NCBI GenBank assembly: GCA_029448655.1
Contig: JACCLO010000013.1
Span: 1,860,001-1,924,000, forward strand
Length of the DNA: 64,000 nucleotides
From: Wolfiporia cocos
Lineage: Eukaryota; Basidiomycota; Agaricomycetes; Polyporales; Phaeolaceae
Direction of reading: 5' to 3'
Within the stretch, counting starts at the first letter, position 1; every line of letters begins with the position of its first letter. The notes beneath the pieces were generated by a model, which made no database searches, had not been told where the DNA came from, and saw only the letters and a program-made list of their open reading frames with translations. The position numbers and the translations under genes were made by a program. This document shows positions 17,160 to 29,228 of this stretch, one piece after another.

Positions 17160-18186
17160 GCCCTAGCTGCTAATGAGATGTGGCCGTTAGCTTGGCCACT
17201 TCGTACTATCTTCGCTCGCATTTCTCCTGCTAGTGCTCATCATTCTTCGGCAGCCCTCTGCACTCCACAGTCCATTGTGACCAGACGCAACTCGGCGCTT
17301 TGTGGATCGAAGGATCTTTGATTCAAATGGAACGCAATTTGTCATCCAGTGGCAAGATTTTCCCTTCGTGAATATCAACGCAAATGACAACACCTCCCGC
17401 AGCCATTGGTAAGTCGCCAGTATGTCACTTGCGCACTTAAGTCTTCGTCATACCATCAGGCAAGTGCTAACGCAGGTCTCGAGATTCGACTGTCGAGGAT
17501 CAAGCGCAGGATATTCCCCAGTTGAGCTGGCTCGCCGTTCTGCTCGCTATACCAATTGGCGTGGCATAGAGATCGTAAAGGCCGGGCCACAATGCGTAAG
17601 CCATCAATAATTTCACGGAACGCCGGCGCCTGCTGCGCCCGTCCACACTATACACGTTCACTATTGGCTTCCTCGAGGTACAGTGCTTCACGGTGTGTTT
17701 CGAATTTGAATCGGGACAAGTTGCCTTACCCCGCGCCCGCGATAACAGCAACTATCGCACTTCTTGCGATCAATTCGAAGCCGCGCTATACCTCAACTTC
17801 TGACCTGCCTCAAATGAAATACTTGCCGTTCCAATTCATCAGAAACTTTCCTTGCGAACGGTTGATATTGTCCTCGTGCTAGCCCACGTCTAAGTTGACT
17901 GTGATGCACCCGCCCTTAAGCTTTCCTACGACCATGGGCTCGACTCTGCAACACCGCGCCGACCTTCTTTATCAGATATGGCGGCAAATTCGAATTTCCA
18001 ATGTCACAGGGTTACGCTATCGCGGCGGATTCATTGTGAGAATGTGATCTTGAGTTTGACTTATGCCCAACACGGCGTAGGTGCATTCTACAGCTGATGT
18101 ATGCTGACTATTACTCCACCTGCTTACTATTTATATGAACCTCTTCTACCGATAGCGACTCTGCAACATATCTCGTCAGTCGAGCC

Positions 18187-20332
18187 ATGTACGAGTTCGC
18201 TCAGTCACTCCCGTCGATCCTAGCTATGGGCCTTGTAGGGCTTGCCATATTCTATGCCAACCGGCAACATCGACCACAGCTTCCGCCTGGCCCTTTAGGG
18301 CTACCAATCGTGGGCAATGCTCTTCAAATACCGGGAAGCAGGCAATGGTTGAAATTCGCTGAATGGGCGAAGACATACGGTAGGAGACAGATGTCACTAT
18401 AGTTCCTGGATATTCTCTGTGACACGTTGTGCTAGGTCCTATCGTGCATGTCACCATTTTTGGTCAACACACAATGATCCTCAACTCGCGCGAGATCGTA
18501 TCGGAGTTGCTCGAAAACAGGAGTGCGATATACTCAGATCGCCCTCACTTCAGGATGGCTGGTGAATTGTGATTATTGATTTGATCTCTTTGGGCTCATG
18601 GTGCTGAAATACTCTTAGAATGGGCTTTTCGGAATTCATATTTCTCTTACCCGACGGAAACCGCTTGAGGCAGTCCCGTAAATTGGCGAACAATGCTCTA
18701 GGGAGTCACAGCTCGATAGGAATTTTCCATACTCTGGAGCAGAAGGTCGTCAAATTTGCCAACGAATTATCGCGTTCCCCAGAGCACTTCCAATCTCACA
18801 TAGAAACGTGGGTTAACATTTCTTTGGGCGCCACCATGATCTTACAGCTCCGCGTAGGTATGTTGCCGGCATTATACTGCAAATTATCCATGGGCATAAG
18901 GTGGAAGATCATGAGGATGATCTATTGTCGCTGGCTCAGCAACTTAACAAAATATTCCATGCAGGAATTGCTGCAGGAGCATGGTGGGTTGACAGTATTC
19001 CGATCCGTCAGTGCACATCATAAATTTTGATGAACTTAACACAATACTGAACTGCGCGTTGTGCATTCAAAGTGCAATATGTCCCATCCTGGATGCCCGG
19101 GGCTGGATTCAAGCGAAAAGCGAGGGAATGGCGGAAGGTCATGGAACGTTTTAGGGATGAGCCGTATGACCTCGTCAAAGCACAAGTTGTGCGTTATAAT
19201 TGACCACACGCTCATAATGAACCGAACTAAGCGCGAGTACCACCTGATTAGACACAAGGAACTGCTCAGCCATCCATGACTAGGGAGCTCATTGTTGGCA
19301 ATGTGGATGACGATCCAGGAATGGAGTCTCTGAACAAGTACATTTCATCCGCGGTGTATGGAGGTGAGACTACAATTTCATGTCAAGAGACCTGTATCTG
19401 AGTTCATACACGAAATAGCGGGCGCTGACAGTGTAAGGGTCTACCAGCCTAAAACCTCATATCACTGAGCGCTCTGAACATTCGTTTAGTCTGTGTCTGC
19501 GATCGAATCTTTCTTTCTTGCCATGTCTCTCCACCCGGAAGTGCAAAACAAAGCTCAAGCGGAATTAGATTATGTCTTGGGGCCAGGGATATTGCCAAAG
19601 GTGTCCGACCGTCACAATCTTCCATACGTCGCCGCCCTTATACAAGAAATTCACCGTTGGAATCCAGTAGCGCCATTAGGCATGCGCCAGTCTCCTTCTA
19701 ATCACGAATGTATCTATTGAGAAATTGCAATAATAGGTCTACCTCACGCGGTTGCTCAGGACGACTACTACGGTGATTATCTGATTCCTGCTGGAAGCAC
19801 CGTTATTGCCAACATCTGGTATGATTGACTTTCTTGCACAACAATCATTAATTATCCACGTCAAACCACAGGGCACTTCTGCACGATTCTGCAATTTACC
19901 CCAATCCAATGGAGTTCTTCCCTGAAAGATTCCTCGATAAAAGTGAAGCCGACATAAATCCAGATCCACGTTTAGATGCGTTTGGCTACGGGAGACGGTA
20001 TTTTCAGTTTTTGATGAGCAGAGCTGTCACAGGAAAGCTCACGCACATATCAGAGTCTGTCCCGGAAAGAATCTAGCCGATGATACTCTATTCATGGCCG
20101 TTGCCACAGTGCTTGCGTTGTTCAATATCAACAAGTCCATTGGGCCTGACGGCTCTATCATAGAGCCAACTGTGGACTATTCCGGTAGCATAAGGTGTGT
20201 ACGCTTGTGTTGTCATTACGAAATCTATGTTGACTGCACGAGTGACCGTCCAGTCATAATGTCCCGTTCGGTTGTCGCATTGTGACTCGATCCGAGGATA
20301 TTGCACAATTCCTGAGGGCTATGGACGCTTGA
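18187..20332 (+). CDS. Cytochrome P450 monooxygenase (copy 1)
   Basis: A microsomal haem-thiolate monooxygenase; substrate unknown. Exons: 18187-18379, 18436-18568, 18619-18807, 18858-19006, 19073-19188, 19252-19363, 19419-19432, 19490-19679, 19737-19818, 19872-19997, 20054-20194 and 20254-20332; 507 residues. It shows an N-terminal membrane anchor, the proline hinge LPPGPLGLPIVGN, an I-helix region split by a 14-nt exon (AGADS), the K-helix ExxR (QEIHRW) and the haem loop FGYGRRVCPGKNLA with Cys437. Overall it resembles OrdA-like P450s of Agaricomycetes. The intron after 19679 appears to start with GC rather than GT. A TATA-like tatttatat lies at 18128-18136. It is the paralog of the next P450 downstream. 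Confidence 0.93.
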
Positions 20333-20485
20333 AAGGATGGGAAGAGTCGAAAGAAAGGTGAACCGTGGAGGATCATAGTCGGTGTTTTAAGGTTTCAAGC
20401 ACAAATCGCTTTGACTTGCGGATATAAAGCGCATGTGATGTGCTTAGGTCATCCTGGATCAAGGATAGAACTTGGCACGTAGCTA

Positions 20486-21474
20486 CTAAGGATGGACACA
20501 GGTTGCAAAACTTTCAGAGAGTCGTGGATAGTAAATTCAGCGCGCCGCCGTTTGCCACCGGATCTTTTCAGATGGATAGCCAGGTATCCTGTCTATGTGA
20601 CAAAAATATAATGTCAACGGATGCGTATGTTGAACGAGTGAGCGAGACGTTCCAAGTGGAGGGTGTCAAATGGACAGAGGTTGCAAAATTATGTCACAGA
20701 TCATCACGCACTGCCGCGCATGCCGAGATCGCGGCAGTCAGCCGGCTTGACCGGCACGCAGGTCTTACCGTGATTCAGGCCACTGAAGGATTTATGATCA
20801 GACCTCCGTCAGGATACCGAGAACCAAAACAGATATATCTTCAAACTAACGGCGCGCAAATGCTCTTCATAAGTCACTGCCAATGTTCGATGGCAAATAG
20901 AAGGGATGAGCGGAGTGATAGTAAGTGTCGCCACCGCTATTTCTGCGAATTCGACCGCTGAGAACTTTGGCCTTAGGCATTGCTGATGCTGGTTCTTGTA
21001 GGAGAAGACAGCGCATCCAGCTCACGGCGACAAGGTGACCAACATGCCGAAGTGGCCGAAATGGAGTTTGAATATGTGAGATTGCGTGACTTCCTTTCTG
21101 GGTGATGAACCAGCGCTTTGTTGCATTTGAACATTGTTCCGTAATTCTACACAGAGTCTGTATCACAATGAGGACCGAGGATTGATCATAAGAGTGGTAT
21201 TATGTATATCACATTGCTCCAAGAAGAGTGAGACATTTCAATCACTGGATCGGATTAGATCTGGAAATCAATGCATGAATTTCACAATCTTGGAGGCATT
21301 TGCGACACTAATGATTTTCTACAGTGTCCGTCACTTGGAAATAGCACAATATTTTGGCATCAACTTCAAGATCAGAAGCATGGGTATTGTTTCAGGGGGC
21401 CAGCCCTTACTACTTCTCGCTATGTGAGCCAGTTTGCAACCTGTGTCCGCTTTGCAACCTGTGTCCATCCTTAG
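20486..21474. mobile_element. 989-bp TIR transposon, TA target duplication
   Basis: The left end CTAAGGATGGACACAGG.. is matched by its exact reverse complement at the right end over 24 bp. TA dinucleotides flank both ends (20484-20485 and 21475-21476). The motif GGACACAGGTTGCAAA is repeated just inside the right end, and a near copy (GGACAGAGGTTGCAAA) lies near 20671, like subterminal transposase-binding sites. A 173-codon frame across the left half (20440-20961) shows no transposase signature, so the copy is presumably non-autonomous. It fills most of the gap between the two tandem P450s. Confidence 0.8.
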
Positions 21475-21892
21475 TACTCTCCACCTCTCCCAGAACATGC
21501 AATAGCTGAACTCCACGTAATACACTGAGACCCTGAGGAATTTCACTCGCTTATTGTAGACGGTGCCTGACGCGGACGGACCAGCTACGTATGCGTGATA
21601 GTGACAGAAGCGCCACGGCTTCCAAGCTTTGATTGAATACAGTCTGATCGTATACAGTACAGGCCTTGTGGGAGCTGATCATTGATGTAACCTTCAGCCT
21701 CTTCACTTCATCATCAACTCATGAATCGGCACCGTGAAGTTCCCGAGCATGCCCACAAGAAAGCCAGTCCCACATAGTCTATTAAAAGGCACGGAGAAGG
21801 AATGACTTGGTGACTGGCTCGCATGTTGTGAAGCCCCGGTGATTGATTGTTGTGTATCCGGATTTGTACGCGCGGCACATAATTTATAAAGC

Positions 21893-21900
21893 TTGGCCAT
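21893..21900 (+). promoter_or_regulatory. TATA-like box of P450 copy 2
   Basis: TTTATAAA 33 bp before the P450 start codon at 21933. Position and sequence fit a core promoter, but this is inference from sequence only. Confidence 0.45.
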
Positions 21901-21932
21901 ATTTTCTGTGATACTCAGTTCTCACAGAACAA

Positions 21933-24145
21933 ATGCTCAGCTCTATCTTGTACACGGCGTGTCTCGGCACTATCTGGGCTGCACTTTACTTTAGCAGCAA
22001 GCGTCGACGCTCCTTGCCCCCAGGCCCTCCTGGTTACCCCATCATAGGCAATACCTTACAGATCCCTGAAGGTCGACAATGGATTACTTTTGCTGAGTGG
22101 GGGAGGAAATATGGTAAGTCATCCGGGAGCTATTATTTTGAGTTCATTCATTCGTTTCGAATAATTCCTCCAACTACAGGAAAGATTATGTATATATCTG
22201 CTCTTGGCCAGGATACAATTATCCTTAGCTCTCCGGACGTTGTAACAGAGTTGCTAGAAAACCGAGGCAGCATGTACTCCGACAGACCCACGTATCACAT
22301 GGCTGGAGAGCTGTGAGTCAGCATTCAGAGCTCATAGCGTACCTGATCTGACTCTAGGAGACCCGCAGGGTAGGGTACGGAGACACGATAGTGCTTCTTC
22401 CGAATGACAATCGTCTGAGAGCATCACGCAAGCTGGTGGCAAATGTTCTCACCAAACGAGATTCTGCTGTATTCGCAGGAATCTACGAAGACAAGGTGCT
22501 CAATTTCCTCTCACGCCTGCTGGAGACCCCCAAGGAGTTCTCTGAGCATATACAATTGTGTGTCATCTTTGCACATATCCTAAACAAGACTGGACTGTAA
22601 TGATTCTTTAGGCTTGTTGCCAGTGCTGTTCTCCAGATTAGCCACGGATACAATGTGAGGAACGTCAACGATGATTTCCTGCGTATCGCCAGGCGTGCCA
22701 ATCATGAGTACCACATGTCCATCGCACCAGGAGCATGGCTCGTAGAGCTCATACCACAATGTGAGTGCTCATCCCTGATAAGAACTTCGCCGATAGCTGA
22801 TGGTTATGGCCGCAATTTGGCAGTACGCTATATACCAGACTGGGTTCCGGGCGCAGGATTCAAGCGCAAAGCGAGGAATTGGCGCAAGACAGTGGAGTGG
22901 CTGAAAAACGTGCCATACGATACGGTGAAAACGCAAATTGTGAGCCCAACAATGTCTGTACTTTTCGGTGTAGTCATAACGCGCAATATGCTTCATACAT
23001 GGAGGCGCAAGGCACTGCACAGCCATCTTTCACGGCAGACCTCATACTAGCGAACATGAACGCTTCGCCGGAGGAGGAGTATTCTAACAAATGCGTCACA
23101 GGCATATTATATGCAAGTAAATAGACATTTATATGTGCTGATACCATGCTGCTAATCATCCTCTACAACGACGTTAAAGCGGGAACAGATACCGTGAGCA
23201 CTCCTAAGATTATGGTGTCAATGAGTGACTTAGTACACATTAACAGAGTGTCTCAGTTCTCGAGTCGTTTTTCCTCGCCATGTCTTTGTACCCAGAGATC
23301 CAGCGCAAAGCACAGGCCGAGCTGGACCTCATTATCGGACCGGGACGAATCCCGACACTTTCTAACCGCTCTCAGCTTCCCTATATCGACGCGTTGATAC
23401 AGGAGGTCCATCGGTGGAACCCCGTTGCGCCTCTGAGTGCGCATCTTCTATGCCCTTCCCACAAGTCTGCGTAAACTGATCGAGTGATATCACATAGTCC
23501 TCCCACATAAGGTCTCTCAAGACGACACATATGATGGATACTTCATACCTGCGAATAGCACCATTATTGTCAACATATGGTCAGCTTCTTCGATGTTTCG
23601 TGGTGTTCCGCTCGGGGCACTGATACTTGAACGACCAGGGCTATCTTGCACGACCCCACTATATACCCCGACCCAATGGAGTTCCGCCCGGAACGATATC
23701 TCGTGAACAAGGATGATCGAGAGGATCGCGAGTCCATTGGACAGGTCAACCCCGACCCTCATTTATATGCTTTCGGCTTTGGGAGAAGGTGCGCTCTCAT
23801 CAGCTCTTGTCAAATATATTCCGTTCGCGTAGCCGCATCTGACTGGATGCATATTTAGGAGATGCCCTGGGATTACTCTCGCAGAAGACCTAATCTTCAT
23901 GGCAATAACTGCGACGCTCACAGTGTTCGACATAAGGAAGGCCATCGGCCCTGATGGTCTGCCTGTTGAGCCTCAAGTAGAATATCACGGGACTATTAGG
24001 TCAGTACATCTCTTGATCGATGTTAGTAGCAGCATACGGATGACAAACGTGAATATGTAGCCACAATGTGCCATTTGGGTGCCGCATTACACCGCGGTCA
24101 AGCGAAATAGTAGAGGTCGTGAGAACGATGGGGCAGTCGCGCTGA
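21933..24145 (+). CDS. Cytochrome P450 monooxygenase (copy 2)
   Basis: Exons: 21933-22113, 22180-22312, 22369-22557, 22612-22760, 22824-22939, 23005-23116, 23180-23193, 23247-23436, 23498-23579, 23639-23788, 23859-23999 and 24061-24145; 513 residues. Exons 2-9 and 11 have exactly the same lengths as in the upstream P450 (133, 189, 149, 116, 112, 14, 190, 82 and 141 nt), with the same phases, so the two are a tandem duplication. It shows an N-terminal anchor, hinge LPPGPPGYPIIGN, ExxR in QEVHRW and the haem loop FGFGRRRCPGITLA with Cys441. Exon 10 is 24 nt longer than in copy 1 (an acidic, charged insertion before the haem loop). The frame is open throughout. The substrate cannot be inferred. 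Confidence 0.94.
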
Positions 24146-24342
24146 GTGAAATCCGCGATGAATACGTAGCTTGAGATGCAACGAGTTTTTGAGCATGAAG
24201 GGGAGGCCACTGATTTATGACTGACCGCTTATACGAGCCATTGGTAGAGATATAAGTACATACTGCACTCGAAGTTGTGTAAGCGGGGAAAAGCTCTAGA
24301 TGAAACGGTGATTGCATAAGTTACTGATTGCATAGACATGCT

Positions 24343-25332
24343 CTAAACGCTCATTTTCATGGCGATCGATGGATGAGGATCGTAGCCCTCCACAACAATA
24401 TCCTCTGCTCTGAAGTCATCCACATCCGTAACTTCCCTCGTCCACCGTATCTTCGGGAACGGACGAGGCTCACGCTTGAGCTGCTCCTCGAGCGCATCGA
24501 CGTGGTCACGGTAGACATGCGCGTCCCCAAGCTGAATTATAAGCTCATGCGGCTCAGTGTGCGTGAGATGCGCGATGAGGTGCGTTAGGAGAGCATATGA
24601 CGCGATGTTAAAGGGTATCCCAAGACCCAGGTCCGCCGAACGCTGGTATAGGAGGCAGGACAATTTGCGTGGTGCATCTGGAGCGGAGGGGGGAGGGAGG
24701 TGCACGTAGAACTGGCAAAGGACATGGCAAGGTGGAAGAGCCATGAGAGGGATGTCTGCGCGTCCCAGTCAGCGTTGCATGAGGCCCCATAGTGAGTGAT
24801 ACCTACCAGCAGGGTTCCATGCGCTGAGTATGATCCGGCGGTCCATCGGGTCCTCCTTGATCTTACGGATGCACTCCGCCAGCTGGTCGACGCCCTGGCC
24901 GGAATAGTCCGCCTCGCAGTCTGTATAGCGCGCACCAAAGTGCCGCCACTGAAAGCCGTACACGGGACCGAGGTCTCCCTCGCGGCGGTGGCCCAGGCCA
25001 CGCTTCTCAAGGAACGCCTTGTTGCCATTGCCGTCCCAGATCTTGATGCCCTTCGCGGAGAGCAGCTTCGAGTCCGTCGAGCCATGGATGAACCATAGCA
25101 GCTCCTCGAGGATGCCGCGCAGGAACGTGCGCTTCGTCGTGAGCAGGGGCAGCGTGCTGTCCGCGAGCGAGAAGCGGAGCGCGGGCGGCGCGAAGATCGA
25201 GAGCGTGCCAGTGCCCGTGCGGTCTGGGCGTGCTTCCCCCGTGTCGAGCACTGTGCGTATCAGGGAGAGGTACTGCTGCTCGTCGTGAGGTCGCGAGTTG
25301 GAGAGAACGGTGCTCGGTGTGTCCATGGCCAT
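24343..25332 (-). CDS. Thymidylate synthase
   Basis: Converts dUMP to dTMP using methylene-tetrahydrofolate; essential for DNA synthesis. Two exons (25332-24807 and 24755-24343) with a 51-bp intron; 312 residues, normal for the family. Motifs: the folate/dUMP loop [43 protein letters not shown], catalytic Cys near 185 in [24 protein letters not shown], and the C-terminal IAMKMSV. The ATG at 25332 was preferred; a GTG five codons upstream is in frame but unlikely. It lies tail to tail with the second P450, 197 bp away. Confidence 0.96.
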
Positions 25333-26014
25333 GGTGCGAGATCTCACAGATCACAGACGCACTGCCGAAAAGCAGCGCAACTCGGTCCGCCGTGACTCTA
25401 TGTGGGCAGTCACAGATCACGTGTCGTGACCAATCGCGCCATCGACGCGCGTGCGACACACGCGTGTTCTGACGGCCTTGGGCCAGTCCTTCACCAGTTG
25501 GTGTCAAAAACATCACGAACACTACAAACGCTTTTGAGCAGAATTATTGAACAATCACTAAACCCGATCAATCCGCGTGCACACCCCAGCGCTAGCGATG
25601 GCACATCGTAATGGACACGCAGGCTAGCGAACTCTATCTGTAATAGGCCCCCCTGGCAGTATCAACGGAGTTCATAGACGATGATGTGCGCAGAGTTCTT
25701 GGCATTCCTTCCTCTATACTTGCATGTATTAACTTAAAAACGTGCTTCCAACGTGCATTCGGAAGCGAGAGCTGGTTCGACACAATAAGATACCCCGTTC
25801 ATGTGCTACCTTGTATTTCCGCCAGACCCTGAGTAGGTAATTGATGCGGAACATCAATTCTAGCCCGCATGGTATACGTGAGTGTCAGAAAGCTTAGATG
25901 CGCCTGTGTTGATCAACGTAAGACAATCACAGCGGGATATGATATATTGCTTCCTAAGAGCTCTGGCTTCTACTCGCAGAGAATGAAGTTTCGGCACTTT
26001 CGACATCTATAGTA
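25333..26014. other. 5' flank of thymidylate synthase
   Basis: Presumed promoter region. No gene, TATA box or known repeat was recognised. Confidence 0.4.
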
Positions 26015-26699
26015 CAGTTGACTATCTAGTAATGCATTAGCTAGTAATGCATATGATCTCATAATGCATAGCCTGAGCCGGGGACCGATCTCGTCCCCAA
26101 GGTGTTATGCATAAATTTCTGATATTGCATAACGCATGCCCGAAGTTGGGGTTATGCATTATTAGATTTGCTATATTTGGTAATTTAGTGCACGCATAGT
26201 ATAGTGTGACTTCGTCAGCAGACGACCGGAAGCGCAAACCGTGCCCTGCAAAGAAGCCCTATGCCCATCCTACTGCTGAGGAAAAGCCACCAGACGCCAT
26301 CAAAGAGCCAAGGTCTTCAGCAGTCAAGCCAACAAAATAAGCACGAAGCAATCTCACTCTTCATGACTGTTCTGTCCTCAGTTTGCAGAAGCTGAGGGTG
26401 TCTCGGTACTTGTTCTCCAGCAGCAGTTGCAGAAGCTACGAGACCATTTACATCACATTAACTTTGATCCACAAAAGCAGAGCACGCTAGATAGGTACTG
26501 GCAGGATAGCAGTAGTTCGGCAGACGTATAGTGGCACTCAATTGCGATGTTGATGTGACAGAGCGTGACGTACCTGCGCGGGGAAGTCACATATGATCAC
26601 AATAAGTCACACTATGTCACGGATCTGATCACGCATAACACCTCATAATGCATAGCAAAATCCGGGGACCAACGGTATGCATTACTAGATAGTCAACTG
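26015..26699. mobile_element. Pogo/Tc1-like MITE, 685 bp
   Basis: Terminal inverted repeats of about 23 bp begin CAGTTGACTATCTAG and are flanked by TA on both sides. The CAGT start and TA duplication fit the Tc1/mariner superfamily, pogo/Fot branch. Subterminal repeats (CATAATGCATAGC followed by CCGGGGACC) occur near both ends. The interior (about 26215-26530) encodes broken peptide pieces such as QSTLDRYWQD, consistent with an internally deleted transposase gene, but no complete transposase is present. Confidence 0.75.
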
Positions 26700-28035
26700 T
26701 ATCAATTATGTATGCACTGAGAGAACCAACACTTGCATGGCACACGGTTGGTCCCACGTTGATGCATGTTTGACGTCCTGCTACTGATGGATCGTCTGTA
26801 TGAACCATCTCCGTCGTGGGGAGGCTTCTCTAGCGCGGCAGTCCACTAGCCGATCATACCGCAACACTTGACGGTGTCTATACATGCAAAGCTTAAGTCA
26901 GTAGCCGGATCTGTGCAGGAAACGACTCCGCAATCAACATGATGCATATAATACCGATTGGTCTCATCTACTGCAACACATGCATGCTACTCACATGTGT
27001 CACGGTGTCCTTGCCTTCCCCCAAATCACTTTGCAATCTTCGAGTCAATAATTCAGAAAGACATGAACTGAAGCTGAGAGGCTCACGGATGCGCCATTAT
27101 GTCATCCAGGTTACCAAATGACGAAAGTGTACTTGTGATGGGATTCAATTCCGTTTTTGACGAGATAGCGTCCCAGGGGAGTGACTTACATAAGTCGAGC
27201 ATGTCCCCAGTGTCTATGGTAAGACCAGCTTGATTGACGTCAGTATCCGTTATCAGGCTGTACTTAGCTCTCTGAAGAGAAGGCGCAGATTCGCATTCGC
27301 CCACTCTCGCGCTTCGCGATCGTTTCACTTCCTGAAGACATACGAACGAACGCGATGTGCAAAGACACTTGCGAATCCATGATCGCCACAGATCGCGCTC
27401 GCCCCAATTGAGATATCCCATGTTGATTTGGTTCACTCATGCGCCGTATGCGCCGGTCGACCGGCCGAATTGGAATGCAGACAATTTCTAGCCGAGTCGT
27501 CGTCGCTCCCGGAACCGCTTCCAACGCAACGAACAACCCGTCCCGCAGTGATGGTAGAGATCATAGAATGATTCTTTCGCACGGTCCAGAACGTTTTGAT
27601 GGGAAGGATAATTGGCGTTAATCTCAGATTACTTCGGCGCCGCGGGAGAGCTTGAGTGGGAACGAGGCAATCCTCAACTTCCTGCAATGCTTCGGTCCCA
27701 GACACAATGAAAGCCTCCGCATGCCGCTGCTCTTGTTCGCGAACAGGAAATCGAGCTCATGCGCAGTCGCTGCACTCCCGGCGGTAACCTGGCCCGAAGC
27801 GCTCGGTCCAGGCACATGTGGATCAATTCCTTGGACTGTGCACCGGCACCCTCGAAACGTCTGCGCGCAGCACCGGAGATAAAAGGGCGTTCCCATCCTT
27901 TTCGCATCCTGTTCGCGTCCCTCTTGGTCCCCTGGTTCGTCGTGCAGCGGCCGCCCTGTCTTTCGTTTCCCTTGTGCTTGCTATCCCCACATTCATTTGC
28001 TGGCCCCAGCGCAGACCACTAGACCAGGACACAGG
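26700..28035. promoter_or_regulatory. Upstream region of the GH128 gene
   Basis: No gene is supported in 26.7-27.9 kb. A TATA-like GATAAAAG at 27878-27885, followed by a pyrimidine-rich stretch before the start codon at 28036, fits a core promoter and 5' UTR for the secreted glucanase. Confidence 0.4.
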
Positions 28036-29228
28036 ATGAAGTTCACAGCCGCGATCGTTTCGCTGTCGCTCCTTCTCGCCGGCTCTGCGGATGCCGCGCA
28101 CATTTCTAACTTAAAATTACTCAAGAACCAGCATGTGAGGTACGGCGTCAACCACCGTCGCGGTGCATCCGCGACGTGGGCGCCCACCTCCACCTACACG
28201 GAGACGCAGACCGCAACTGCGACGTAAGTGCACGTCCTGACGCGACGATACTGTCAAGATGACAATTTTCCGCGTCCAGCGTTAGCAGCTCGTCCTCGGC
28301 ACCCTCGAGCACGAGCTCAAGCTCGTCCTCCGCGTTCTCCAGCGGAATCAAGCGGGGCTTGTCTTTCAATGACGCCTCGCTTACCGATCAGTTCACCTCG
28401 AGGTACAGGGTCCCTCCACTCGAACGCCCAGCCCTCTAACAGCGCACTCCAGTGAAGTGTCCTGGGCGTACAACTGGGCCTCGTCCTACTCGGGCTCGCT
28501 CCCGAGCGGCGTGCAATACATCCCCATGCTCTGGGGCAGCTCGTCGTCCGACACCTCCGTCTGGAACGCGAATGCGGAGGCTGCCATCCAAAACGGGGCA
28601 GAGTACCTGTTCGGGTGCGTCCGCGCTCTCCCGCATTGCCACCGACGCGCACGCTGACAGATACGCGCTGGCGCGCACAGCCCGAACGAGCCGGACCTAG
28701 ACACGCAGGCGAACCTGTCGCCCGCGGAGGCCGCGTCGCTGTGGCAAGAGTACATGGAGCCGTTCGCGGGCAAGGCGAAGCTGATCGCGCCCGCGGTGAC
28801 GAACGGCGCCGCGCCGATGGGCGAGGCGTGGCTGACCGATTTCGTGAGCGCATGCACCGGCTGCACGATCGACGGCTACGCGATGCACATCTACGACTCC
28901 GCGACGAACATCGCGTACTACAAGGAGTACATCTCCAACTTCACGCAGACATTCCAGAAGCCCGTGTGGGTCACCGAGGTGCGTTCCGGCTGCCCCCCGC
29001 GGTGTGGTTGCGACCGTGGTGTGGCGTGGTGTGCGCGTGCTAACCGTGTGGATGCAGTTCGGCGCGACCGGAAGTGATTCGGACGTGCAGACGTTCCTGG
29101 GCGAGATGGTCACCTTCCTCAACGACCTCGATGGCGTCGCTGCGTACGCGTGGTTCATGGTCGAGTCTGGCAACCTCGTCAACAGCGACGGCAGCTTTAC
29201 GACCCTCGCCGATACCTATATCAACTGA
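28036..29228 (+). CDS. Secreted GH128 endo-beta-1,3-glucanase (Asl1-like)
   Basis: Cleaves beta-1,3-glucan, the main cell-wall glucan of mushrooms, in cell-wall remodelling or autolysis. Exons: 28036-28223, 28280-28402, 28453-28614, 28681-28978 and 29058-29228; 313 residues. It has a clear signal peptide (AAIVSLSLLLAGSADA), then a Ser/Thr-rich linker (about 50-90) that is probably glycosylated, then the catalytic TIM barrel starting near KRGLSFNDASL. Candidate acid/base Glu is in GPNEPDL (about residue 161), and the nucleophile Glu257 in WVTEFG is the last codon of exon 4. The protein ends soon after the barrel, with no GPI signal. Confidence 0.93.

Noticed and set aside
20440..20961. 173-residue protein
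   Set aside because: It crosses the end of a TIR transposon and has no recognisable domain, so it is treated as transposon sequence.
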